Under the pieces are notes generated by a model. The model searched no databases. It saw only the letters and a program-made list of their open reading frames with translations, and had not been told where the DNA came from. From contig NZ_JAIVLH010000011.1 of NCBI RefSeq assembly GCF_020524345.1, forward strand, positions 62,001 to 126,000: DNA of 64,000 bases, in the 5' to 3' direction. The translations under genes and the position numbers were made by a program. This document shows positions 8,433 through 16,136 of the stretch, one piece after another. Numbering within the stretch: the stretch's first letter is position 1; each line of letters begins with the position of its first letter. Source of the DNA: Metabacillus niabensis (lineage in GTDB: Bacteria; Bacillota; Bacilli; Bacillales; Bacillaceae).

Positions 8433-8563
8433 CCATCAATGGGGGTTTCCTTCATCCCCCATTGATGGTTAGCGAAACTTATCCGATCTTTACGGCCAGT
8501 TATCTCCCACTTATCATCTTTGTTTCTCTCTAATCTTGAAGTCGGAGCCTTACTGGCCGTTAA
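8433..8563. repeat. Two-hairpin intergenic repeat-like element
   Basis: Two stable inverted repeats lie side by side. The first is a perfect 13-bp stem (8433-8445 with 8456-8468; arm CCATCAATGGGGG) around a 10-nt loop. The second is a long interrupted stem: ACGGCCAGT at 8492-8500 pairs with ACTGGCCGT at 8552-8560, and inside it CTCC-ACTT pairs with AAGT-GGAG. It resembles dispersed intergenic repeats I know from Bacillus genomes, but this window holds only one copy. It sits between the permease stop (8576) and the thioredoxin-fold gene. Confidence 0.55.
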
Positions 8564-8575
8564 GAATGGGATATA

Positions 8576-9283
8576 TTAGTCCATCATACGTTTCTTAAAT
8601 ATGCGATAAGCTAAAGCGAAAATCACGATGATCCAAATCATAATGACAATAAGGTTAGTCCATACATCTACAATACCTGCACCTGATTGTACTTCTCGGG
8701 CCAATTCGACAAGCTGCGTGTTTGGCATATATTCCACAGCCTTTAAGATAGGAAATTTTTCAGCAAGCAGTAAGGCATATGAACTGAAAGTAAATAGAAA
8801 GAAAAAAGGCATAATCACTACAGAGGCTTCCATGACTGATTTTGTCATCAAGCCGAGAAAGGTTCCTAAACCAATGTAAAACAATGTAGATAAAACAATG
8901 GCGATTGCGATGACCATGACATTTTCCGGCTTATACTCAATTAAAAAACAAGAAACAGTAATAATAAAAATAGTCGTTATAAATGTCAGCATCCCTTTAC
9001 CAGCCAAGATTTCTACCGTACTAGCCGGTGAAAGCATTAAGCCCCGCAATGTATTCTTTTCCTTTTCCTCAGCAATAAGTGAGCATTGAATAAACGCAGC
9101 AACAAGAGACAATGTCATATTAATGATGATATATTGTGTATCTATTGTCATTTCTCCTTGTGAACCGTATAGCAGTGCCATAACTAAAGGGATAATAGCC
9201 GTAAAGGAAACATACATATTTTTTGAAATATCTTTATAATCTTTTTGAAAAATTGCTAAGGTCCTTTTTACTGAAAATGTCAT
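8576..9283 (-). CDS. ABC-2 type exporter permease
   Basis: 235 residues with about six membrane helices: after an N-terminal FQKDYKDISKN coupling segment come helices near 27-44, 50-70, 92-115, 125-150, 155-175 and 205-228. The loop EEKEKNTLRGLMLSPAS is the hallmark of ABC-2 (DrrB/NatB-like) exporters. The start overlaps the stop of the ATPase gene by ATGA (9280-9283), so the two are translationally coupled. Together they would form an efflux pump for a peptide, antibiotic or lipid; the substrate cannot be inferred. Confidence 0.88.
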   Translation of the reverse strand: MTFSVKRTLAIFQKDYKDISKNMYVSFTAIIPLVMALLYGSQGEMTIDTQYIIINMTLSLVAAFIQCSLIAEEKEKNTLRGLMLSPASTVEILAGKGMLTFITTIFIITVSCFLIEYKPENVMVIAIAIVLSTLFYIGLGTFLGLMTKSVMEASVVIMPFFFLFTFSSYALLLAEKFPILKAVEYMPNTQLVELAREVQSGAGIVDVWTNLIVIMIWIIVIFALAYRIFKKRMMD

Positions 9284-10129
9284 GATAATTTCCTCCCTGT
9301 TATCTCAACAAATATATCACCTAAAGTTGGTTCGTTTGTTTTAACTGACACTACTTTATTTCCTGACATAAAGCGATACAGCTTTTCCGCACCATCTTCC
9401 CCTTTTGAAATGACTTCTGTTGTGCCGTCCGTTAATTCGACCGTCAGTGTATTATCTGCATAGCTCTTGCGCAACTCCTTCGGCGGTCCGATCAGCTGAA
9501 TGGAGCCATTATGAAGAAAAGCAACACGGTCACACAGTAATTCTGCTTCATTCATATCATGAGTTGTTAGAAAAATTGTTGTACCATTATCCTTTAGTTC
9601 CTGTAAGCCGCGATAAATATGGCGCGAATTGACAGGATCTAGAGCTGATGTAGGCTCATCTAAAAAAAGCAGCTCTGGTTTATGAAGAAATGCCCGCGCA
9701 AGCGTCACTCGCTGAAGCATCCCTCTTGAAAGCTTTGAAACAATCTTTTTACTTTCTTCCTTTAAATTAACCATTTCCAATACTTCATCTATTCGCGAAA
9801 TACTCACATCATAAAGCCCACAATACAGTTTTAAATTGTCATAAATTGATAAGCGTTCATACAGGCCGCTATTGTCAGTAATAATCCCGATTTTTTTTTC
9901 TGTTAATCGGTTTTTTTAATTGGAAAGCAGGTTCCCCGAACACTAGTGCAGCTCCATCTGTTTGAGACAGTTGAGCTGTTAAGATTTTTATAGTTGTTGT
10001 CTTTCCTGAACCACTCGGCCCGAGAAAACCCAATACTTCTCCTTTATTTACTTCAAATGAAACATCCTCAAGTGCACGCTGATTACCGAACAGTTTTGCC
10101 AATGACCTCACTTCAATTATCTTTTCCAT
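9280..10129 (-). pseudogene. ABC transporter ATP-binding protein, split by a frameshift in an A7 tract
   Basis: The first part (from MEKIIEV, AGGAGG 6 nt upstream) carries Walker A GPSGSGKTTT and runs to a premature stop at 9875. The second part, in the next frame, carries signature LSRGMLQRVTLARAF, Walker B LLFLDEPTSALD and the H-loop TTHDM. Reading across the joint, removal of one base from the A7 run (T7 at 9911-9917 on the plus strand) restores LKNRLTEKKIGIITDNSGLY, a normal ABC sequence. The whole then has the expected ~283 residues. Possible explanations are a homopolymer sequencing error, a real or phase-variable inactivation, or slippage rescue. The stop overlaps the permease start, so the operon is otherwise intact. 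Confidence 0.8.
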
Positions 10130-10256
10130 TGTCATCCTCCTGCATTGCTTTGTGATTTGACTTCATCATATAGGAGGAGTCACAATGGTGCAGTAATAAC
10201 CCCGCAAAAGGAGCAAAATTCTATGTAAGTGGCGCATATTCACCATGAATGGAGCA

Positions 10257-11282
10257 CTATTTTAGGCCAAGCATCCCTTTTAATTCCGCCATTTTTGCTT
10301 TCGAGAGCGGAACAGAGGATTTGCTAGCGTCATTTAAGATAAGTGTAAAGCTGTTTCTCGTCCATGTTACAACTTCCCTCACCTTTTGCAAATTAACTAT
10401 ATAGGAACGATGACAGCGAAAAAAACCAAATGGTTGCAGGCGTTCCTCCAGCTCATTTAGCGTGAACATACTTTGATAAATTTCCCCTTTAATATAAAGC
10501 TGCGACTGGCCTTCACTGCTTTCAATATAATCAATTTCGGGCGGATCAAATAAAACAATTTTTTCATTCACCTTTGTTGGAATTTTTTCAAACCTCACAG
10601 GCTGAATCATAGCTTCCATCTCGGTCTCCTGATCAGATTCTTCTGCAGTTACATCAAGCTTAGAAAGACCAGAACTATCTAAACGATAGACATTGTCGGT
10701 TAGGGTCAATGCGCTTTCCATATTGCCGGTTAGAATCACAACTGCTTTATCTTTGCTAATCAACTCCTGTACGACCATATTAAGGACTCTGTTCGTCTCC
10801 AGATCCGTGTTTTGGTCAGGTTCCTCTAATACATAAAGAGATACCGGTTTTAGCAGCAAATTACCAAGATGTACTCTTTTTTTCTCCGAAAAGCTTAACT
10901 TTCCAATTCTTGTATTCTTCTGTTCTTCTAGTTGGACAGTTAGCAGAATTTGTTCAAGTGATGATTTAGAATCATACAGTTTTTGATAAAATGATAAATA
11001 CTCCTTTACAGTAAGCCTCTCATATAGACCGTCATTTAAGGATAAAACTCCGATATGCTGTAAATATTTCTTCTTTGAACCAGCAATATTTATATCATTC
11101 ACTTTTATTGCTCCTGTCAAAATTGGAAGCTCTCCTAACAGCATATTCATTACTATTTTCTGCACATCCATATTGGTATGAATGGCAACAGCATTTCCCG
11201 CATCGACTGTCAAACTGAAAGACGAAAAGATAACTGCATTGCCTTCATGCTTTTCTAAATCACTAATTGATAATATATTCAT
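10257..11282 (-). CDS. Degenerate ABC ATPase fused to a LytTR DNA-binding domain
   Basis: 341 residues. Residues ~1-205 follow an ABC ATPase fold (strand FSLTVDAGNAVAI, Q-loop region HIGVLSLNDGLYERLTVKEYL, a signature-like GKLSFSEKKRVHLGNLLL, and SLYVLEEPDQNTD at the Walker B place), but Walker A is absent: the loop reads AIHTNMDVQKI, so ATP hydrolysis is doubtful. Residues ~245-341 are a LytTR domain (PPEIDYIESSEGQS, FFRCHRSYIVNLQKV). Start at 11282 is set by AGGGGGG upstream. It lies upstream of, and co-directional with, the ABC exporter and is probably its transcriptional regulator, possibly binding the exporter or its ligand in place of a two-component system. Confidence 0.85.
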   Translation of the reverse strand: MNILSISDLEKHEGNAVIFSSFSLTVDAGNAVAIHTNMDVQKIVMNMLLGELPILTGAIKVNDINIAGSKKKYLQHIGVLSLNDGLYERLTVKEYLSFYQKLYDSKSSLEQILLTVQLEEQKNTRIGKLSFSEKKRVHLGNLLLKPVSLYVLEEPDQNTDLETNRVLNMVVQELISKDKAVVILTGNMESALTLTDNVYRLDSSGLSKLDVTAEESDQETEMEAMIQPVRFEKIPTKVNEKIVLFDPPEIDYIESSEGQSQLYIKGEIYQSMFTLNELEERLQPFGFFRCHRSYIVNLQKVREVVTWTRNSFTLILNDASKSSVPLSKAKMAELKGMLGLK

Positions 11283-11454
11283 AGTGTCCCCCCTAACTAT
11301 TTCAATTATTTCCAATTATAACGCAAGGCTTGTCTAAAATTCACAGAAAAATTCCTTTCCTGGGAAATATACGGATAATTTGTCTGAATAATTCGACATT
11401 TTTTTATGCTATCATTCATAAAATTTAACTACATATCTGATAGAACAAAAAAAA

Positions 11455-11473
11455 CTGCTGATTCAATCAGCAG
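11455..11473 (-). terminator. Terminator of the SAM-riboswitch ABC operon
   Basis: Stem CTGCTGA/TCAGCAG (11455-11461 with 11467-11473) with a 5-nt loop, directly after the permease stop; the minus strand continues with eight Ts. Confidence 0.85.
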
Positions 11474-12472
11474 CTATTTTTGCTTGTAGTAAGTAAGGGC
11501 AAGGGCAAACGCCAAAACCGTTCCTTTCACAATATCCATTGCATAATATGGTACGGACATCATAACAAGTCCATTCTGTAATATACCAATTAAGACGGCA
11601 CCGACAAATGTTCCAAAAGCATTTGGCTTTCCTGCCCCAAGTACAGAAAATCCAATAAATGCAGCAGCAACTGAATCCATTAAATAAGGGGCTCCAGCGT
11701 TGATCTCCGCTGTCATGACTCTTGAAGCCAGTACGATTCCTCCAATTGATGCAAAAAGAGCTGATAAAAGATAAGCAGCTACTTTATATTTATTCACCGG
11801 AATTCCAGATAATCTTGCCGCTTCAATATTCCCGCCGATCACATACATATAACGGCCATGCTTTGTGTACGTTAAAAAAATATGAACAGCAATCACTACG
11901 ACCACCATAATGACAATAATCCAAGGTACTTGTCCAATATGCTCAAAAACCGGACTAATAAGTCCTGTTGCAAAAGTTCCGTCAGGCATGACCATATTTT
12001 GTGATACAGTAGCACCTTTTGTATATGTTAGAGCAATTCCCTGCACAATAAACATTGTTGCAAGGGTTATTAACATATCAGGAACTTTTAATTTTACAAT
12101 AATAAATGAATTTAAAACCCCGACTAATAATGACGCAACAATAGCTGAGAATATGGCAATGAGTGTATTCTGTGAGAACCATACGAACATTGAAATGACA
12201 ATCGCATTAGATAATGAAGCAACAGATCCCACAGATAAGTCGAATCCATTTACAGAAAGAGAGATGGTAATTCCAATTGCGATAATCGTTACAATAGATA
12301 TTGATCGTAATATATTTATAATATTATTTCCTTGAATAAACGTTGGATTCGTTACTGCAAACACGATGATGAGAATAAAGATCGTTAAAATTGTTCCGTA
12401 TTTATACAGAAATTGAAATAAATCAAATGATCTTTTCACTTTATTGGTTTGCACAGGATTTAATTCAGCCAT
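11474..12472 (-). CDS. Ribose-type ABC importer permease (RbsC family)
   Basis: 332 residues, eight to ten membrane helices, BPD_transp_2 family. The signature NGFDLSVGSVASLSNAI near residue 75 and GGNIEAARLSGIPVNKYKVAAYLLSALFASIGGIVLASR near 215-255 are characteristic of RbsC/XylH/LsrC permeases. Start ATG at 12472 behind CAGGAGG, one base after the ATPase stop. A single permease gene implies a homodimer. The operon leader carries a SAM riboswitch, so ribose itself is not the obvious substrate; a SAM-derived pentose such as methylthioribose or 5-deoxyribose is a candidate. Confidence 0.9.
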   Translation of the reverse strand: MAELNPVQTNKVKRSFDLFQFLYKYGTILTIFILIIVFAVTNPTFIQGNNIINILRSISIVTIIAIGITISLSVNGFDLSVGSVASLSNAIVISMFVWFSQNTLIAIFSAIVASLLVGVLNSFIIVKLKVPDMLITLATMFIVQGIALTYTKGATVSQNMVMPDGTFATGLISPVFEHIGQVPWIIVIMVVVVIAVHIFLTYTKHGRYMYVIGGNIEAARLSGIPVNKYKVAAYLLSALFASIGGIVLASRVMTAEINAGAPYLMDSVAAAFIGFSVLGAGKPNAFGTFVGAVLIGILQNGLVMMSVPYYAMDIVKGTVLAFALALTYYKQK

Positions 12473-12473
12473 C

Positions 12474-13979
12474 TTAGTTGCCTCCTGTTGAATATAATAA
12501 TAGGTCTTCTTCGTTCGTTATATCTGTATTTACTTCTTTAACAACCTTACCGTCGTACAAAACATATAAGCGATTTGTAATTCCAATGATTTCGGCTAAT
12601 TCTGAAGAGGCATAAAGAATAGCCTTTCCTCTTCTCGCCAACTCACATATGAGTTCAAAAATATCCTTTTTCGCTCCTACATCTACCCCTTTTGTAGGTT
12701 CATCAAAAATATAAACATCAGCATCTGTAATAAGCCATTTTCCTATTGCAATTTTCTGTTGATTTCCACCGGATAGATTTTTCACTTTCGTTTCATCTGA
12801 TGGTGTTTTGATTCCAAGGCTTTTAATAAGCTCTACAGCTTGTTGCTTTTCAGCTTTGCGCTTTACAAAGCTAAGTGCACTTGTGAAAGCTCCCAGGTTT
12901 GCTGCGGTTAAATTTGTTACAACAGACTCTTCTACCAAGATCCCTTCTTTTCGTCTTTCTTCAGGAACCAAGGCAATCCCTTGTTTAACTGCTTGATAAG
13001 GGTTGGCCATTTTTAGTTTTTTACCATGCAGCTTTATTTCTCCTGATGCAAGCTTCTTTTCACCAAACAAGGTTTTACATAGCTCTGTTTTACCTGCTCC
13101 TACTAAGCCCGCGATTCCAATAATCTCACCTTGTCTTACATGCAGGGAAACACCTGATAGTTTTTCATCATCGTAAAGATGGTTGACCTCCAGGACCGTT
13201 TCACCAATTTGGAATGTTCTCTCCGGAAACTGCTCTTCTAGTTCTCTACCAAGCATGTTTTCTATTACTTTATTAGGAGTTGTCTCACGAATACGTTCAT
13301 GTGTGACAAGCATTCCGTTTCTCATGATTGTAATCTCATCACAAACCTCAAATATTTCAGGAAGACGGTGTGAAATAAAGATAATTCCGACATTTTTCTC
13401 CTTTAGATCACGAACAATCCTGAATAATTCCTTTGTCTCAGCATGACTTAACGGTGCAGTCGGCTCATCGAGGATAAGGAATTTACATTTTGACGAGACT
13501 GTTCTTGCAATCAGTACCATCTGTTTTTCTGCAAGAGTCAGTTCACTTACCAGCTTTTTAGATGACACCTTAATTTTTAAGCTATTTAAAATTTCAGCTG
13601 CCTGTTGATGGATTTGCTTCCAGCGAATGAATTGCCTCTTTCCCATCTCACTCACTGTTTTGGTGAGCATAATGTTCTCTCCTACTGTTAAATATGGGAT
13701 AAGAGCTGTATCCACTTCCTGGTGAACAATTTGAATACCTTGTACTTGTGCATCCTTAGGGTCTTTAATCAACACTTCTTTGCCGTCTATTTGGATCTGT
13801 CCTGTGTAATGATTGTAAGCACCAGATAAAACTTTCATTAGAGTCGATTTTCCTGCACCATTTGCTCCAATTAGCGCATGAGTCGTACCGCTTTTCATCG
13901 TAAAATTAACAGAGTCAAGTGCTTTTACTCCAGGAAACTCAATTGAAATTTCTCTCATATTTAATACTGATGTATTCAT
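12474..13979 (-). CDS. Ribose-type ABC importer ATPase, two nucleotide domains (RbsA/MglA family)
   Basis: 501 residues with two ABC domains in one chain. Domain 1: Walker A GANGAGKST (~38-46), Walker B LILDEPTAPLSHAE, H-loop ISHR. Domain 2: Walker A replaced by GLVGAGKTE, signature LSGGNQQKIAIGKWL, Walker B YIFDEPTKGVDVGAK. This asymmetric pair is typical of RbsA, where only one site is a full ATPase. RBS AAGGAGGAAGG precedes the ATG. Second gene of the binding-protein/ATPase/permease operon; a long imperfect hairpin precedes it. Confidence 0.92.
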   Translation of the reverse strand: MNTSVLNMREISIEFPGVKALDSVNFTMKSGTTHALIGANGAGKSTLMKVLSGAYNHYTGQIQIDGKEVLIKDPKDAQVQGIQIVHQEVDTALIPYLTVGENIMLTKTVSEMGKRQFIRWKQIHQQAAEILNSLKIKVSSKKLVSELTLAEKQMVLIARTVSSKCKFLILDEPTAPLSHAETKELFRIVRDLKEKNVGIIFISHRLPEIFEVCDEITIMRNGMLVTHERIRETTPNKVIENMLGRELEEQFPERTFQIGETVLEVNHLYDDEKLSGVSLHVRQGEIIGIAGLVGAGKTELCKTLFGEKKLASGEIKLHGKKLKMANPYQAVKQGIALVPEERRKEGILVEESVVTNLTAANLGAFTSALSFVKRKAEKQQAVELIKSLGIKTPSDETKVKNLSGGNQQKIAIGKWLITDADVYIFDEPTKGVDVGAKKDIFELICELARRGKAILYASSELAEIIGITNRLYVLYDGKVVKEVNTDITNEEDLLLYSTGGN

Positions 13980-14061
13980 TGTCCTTCCTCCTTCCTTATT
14001 GATCTGTTCTTGGTTTTATTGGAATTTTTAATAGGAGGTTTATATAGAGGAAAAAAGGAGC

Positions 14062-14106
14062 GAGACGGGTGTTCCGAGAGTAAGAACTCGACTTCCGCCC
14101 GTTCTC
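14062..14106 (-). other. Intercistronic hairpin between binding-protein and ATPase genes
   Basis: GAGACGGG (14062-14069) pairs with CCCGTTCTC (14098-14106) with one bulge, plus an inner CGAG pairing. Without a U-tract it looks like an mRNA processing or stabilising stem that keeps the binding protein in excess over the membrane components. Confidence 0.5.
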
Positions 14107-14117
14107 TGCTAGAGATA

Positions 14118-15245
14118 TTATTTCTTATAATATTCTTTTAATGTTTTCATCCATTCTTCTTCAAATGCATCTGACTGACCCCAACCTTCCACAGTGTCAG
14201 CTAAGTTCACCATATTAATAGGCTCATTCGATTGAAGTAACGCATCTTGTGAAATAAGTGATGCTTCAAGATTATATGTTTCAGGTGTTTCTTCATCAGC
14301 AAGTTTTTTAGCCAAAATCCTCATGTCCACTGCACCGATAAGCTTTGGATCAACAGCTGCCGTGTATTTCCATGAGCTTGCTTCATTTTGCATTTCTTGT
14401 AGATCCGCATTCGAAACATCAATACCATAAATCTTAATTTCATCTCTTCCAGCTTCTTTAATGGCACGTGCTGCACCGATTGCAAATGCATCCCATGTTG
14501 CGAAAATCGCATCAATTTCACCTTTCGGGTGCTTATTAAGCATAGAAGCAACAGCGTTTTGCGTTTGAACAGATGTATCTGCAGATGCAATACCAAAGCG
14601 CTCTACTTCTTTAATTCCCGGATTATTCTTTAAAACATCTTGGTAAACAGCATTTCTTCTAACCATTGGAGGAAACCCGTCAACCCAAAGGTATACGATA
14701 TTCGCTTCACCTTTTGTCTCTTTCACTAATTGATCTAAAGCTAATTTAGCCAGTGCTTCATCATCCTGTGAAGTTAATGTCACTCCATTAATTTTTGATA
14801 ATCCATCAATTGAGTCAAATGTAACAACACTTTTACCTGCATCAACCAACTTTTGCACAGCATTAATTGTTGCTTCGTCATCACCATGAGAAATGATAAA
14901 TCCATCATAATCTTCTTCAAGTCCTTGTGCGATGGCATCATGGAATTTAGCTGTGTCACCATTTGCTGTGAACACATCAACTTGGAAGCCTAATGCCTCC
15001 CCTTCTTCTTTAGCTCCTGCTAGAAATTGAGCTGTATGATCATCCCCGCCAATTTTGCGGATTACTTTAATTTTCACTTCTTCGCCATCTTTAAATCTTT
15101 CAGGCACATTATCAAGTGACACGTCAGGATTTCCTTTTGATTTTGTCGACTCATTCGTTTCACCATTACTAGATGAACACCCTGAAACAAATACGGTTAA
15201 TACCAATGTTAAAATAAATAATGTGTTAAATAGTTTGTTCTTCAT
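14118..15245 (-). CDS. Sugar-type ABC importer substrate-binding lipoprotein
   Basis: 375 residues. Signal peptide with lipobox VSGC (Cys ~23) followed by a Ser/Asn-rich linker. The rest is a periplasmic-binding-protein-like fold of the RbsB/peripla_BP_4 class: DDHTAQFLAGAKEEGEALGFQVDVF, GFIISHGDDEATINAVQKLVDAGKSVVTFDS, AIFATWDAFAIGAARAIKEAG, KIYGIDVSNADL. It is longer than RbsB by ~70 residues, with an unusual KIKVIRKIGGDD lead-in. First gene of the operon, directly downstream of the SAM riboswitch. RBS GAGGGGAG. A role in uptake of a SAM-breakdown sugar is inference. Confidence 0.9.
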   Translation of the reverse strand: MKNKLFNTLFILTLVLTVFVSGCSSSNGETNESTKSKGNPDVSLDNVPERFKDGEEVKIKVIRKIGGDDHTAQFLAGAKEEGEALGFQVDVFTANGDTAKFHDAIAQGLEEDYDGFIISHGDDEATINAVQKLVDAGKSVVTFDSIDGLSKINGVTLTSQDDEALAKLALDQLVKETKGEANIVYLWVDGFPPMVRRNAVYQDVLKNNPGIKEVERFGIASADTSVQTQNAVASMLNKHPKGEIDAIFATWDAFAIGAARAIKEAGRDEIKIYGIDVSNADLQEMQNEASSWKYTAAVDPKLIGAVDMRILAKKLADEETPETYNLEASLISQDALLQSNEPINMVNLADTVEGWGQSDAFEEEWMKTLKEYYKK

Positions 15246-15331
15246 AGCTGCATTGCTCCCCTCAATTAATAGAATATGATTTACTCATGCCTTGAACTTG
15301 TTCTCTCTAATTTCACAAGTCCGGGTAACAC

Positions 15332-15497
15332 AAAAAACCTCTCTTAGACAGAGAGGTTTCACCACAATAATAGGAGTCTCCTCTCTTATCTTTCAAAGCC
15401 ATACAGCTTTGCAGGATTTAGCACCAATTCTATTCGGAAATAGAACGGTTGCCGGGCATCATCGGGCCAGTCCCTCTGCCACTCTTGATAAGAGTTG
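15332..15497 (-). ncRNA. SAM-I (S-box) riboswitch with intrinsic terminator
   Basis: On the minus strand the leader shows the S-box hallmarks in order: P1 5' arm CTCTTATC (15487-15494), AGAGTGGCAGAGGGA, GGCCCGATGATGCCCGGCAA, the P3/P4 hairpins, and the P1 3' arm GATAAGAG (15383-15390). Downstream is a terminator: arms 15335-15343 and 15351-15359, then a U-tract (15332-15337). The AGAGAGG overlapping P1's 3' side can pair with the terminator's CCTCTCT to form the antiterminator, so high SAM should switch the operon off. The target gene is the ABC binding protein starting at 15245. Confidence 0.95.
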
Positions 15498-15666
15498 TTT
15501 TTATGCGATTAAGTAAAATAACAATACATATACTTTAATCCGGTATAGAATGAATGTCAACCATTTTTTGAATATTTATAATATCCGAATTATTTTATCT
15601 TTATATTAAAAGGCTTACATTTTTTCAATATGAAAGACAAGCATTTATGCTTGTCCATTTGAGTTA

Positions 15667-15792
15667 TTATTTTCTTTTCTGTGCTTTCATTTTGTTGCTC
15701 GCTAACTCTGCCGCATATTCTTCTTGAGATTTACCTTGTTTTTGACTTTCAGATTCAATCTTTCTGAATTTATTATCGTTTCTATTTGGCAT
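15667..15792 (-). CDS. 41-residue charged ORF, unknown
   Basis: Begins MPNRNDNKFRKIESESQKQGK and is rich in Lys, Glu, Gln and Ser with no hydrophobic segment. A perfect ribosome site GGAGGTGAGAGT sits 6 nt before the ATG at 15792, strong support for translation. A hairpin with 9-bp arms (15636-15644 with 15647-15655) follows the stop. The composition resembles small spore-associated proteins of Bacillus; no family is recognised. Confidence 0.6.
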   Translation of the reverse strand: MPNRNDNKFRKIESESQKQGKSQEEYAAELASNKMKAQKRK

Positions 15793-16083
15793 ACTCTCAC
15801 CTCCTACCAGACTATGTTATTTTGCACAACTGGTTAAGATGCATACACTTAACTTTCCTTTAGTTTTTTTGCGTACTATGGTCTTTTAATAAAGTTACAT
15901 GTAATATTAGTCCGTTCCATTTCGCTCCAGACACTACCGATTCAAACTAGGAACTAAATAAATTCTTTCAGAAAACAGCTTATCTTTTCTTCAATTCTTG
16001 TATACACATTGATTCATGTAGCAATTATATATACTATTACAAATAAATACCGCAAGTAAATTAACCTTTTTATCATCTATTGG
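15793..16083. other. Intergenic region upstream of glnS with a truncated repeat copy
   Basis: AT-rich, no ORF with a ribosome site. 15910-15935 matches the left end of the palindromic repeat at 44933-45027 with three mismatches in 26 bases (shared core CGCTCCAGACACT), but the rest of the palindrome is missing. No T-box elements were found ahead of the synthetase gene. Confidence 0.5.
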
Positions 16084-16089
16084 TATAAT
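16061..16089 (+). promoter_or_regulatory. Sigma-A promoter for glnS
   Basis: -35 TTAACC (16061-16066), 17-bp spacer, perfect -10 TATAAT (16084-16089), about 48 bases before the glnS start. Confidence 0.7.
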
Positions 16090-16136
16090 GGAGGGTAGAA
16101 TTTATTCTTACATATAAAAGAAAGGTTTGATCTGAT

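Noticed and set aside
12474-13979. Ribose uptake operon rbsACB
   Set aside because: rbsK, rbsD and rbsR are absent and the leader is a SAM riboswitch, so the plain ribose label was not used.
15838-16136. T-box leader ahead of glnS
   Set aside because: No specifier hairpin, no AGGGTGGNACCGCG element and no terminator were found; a plain promoter explains the gene.
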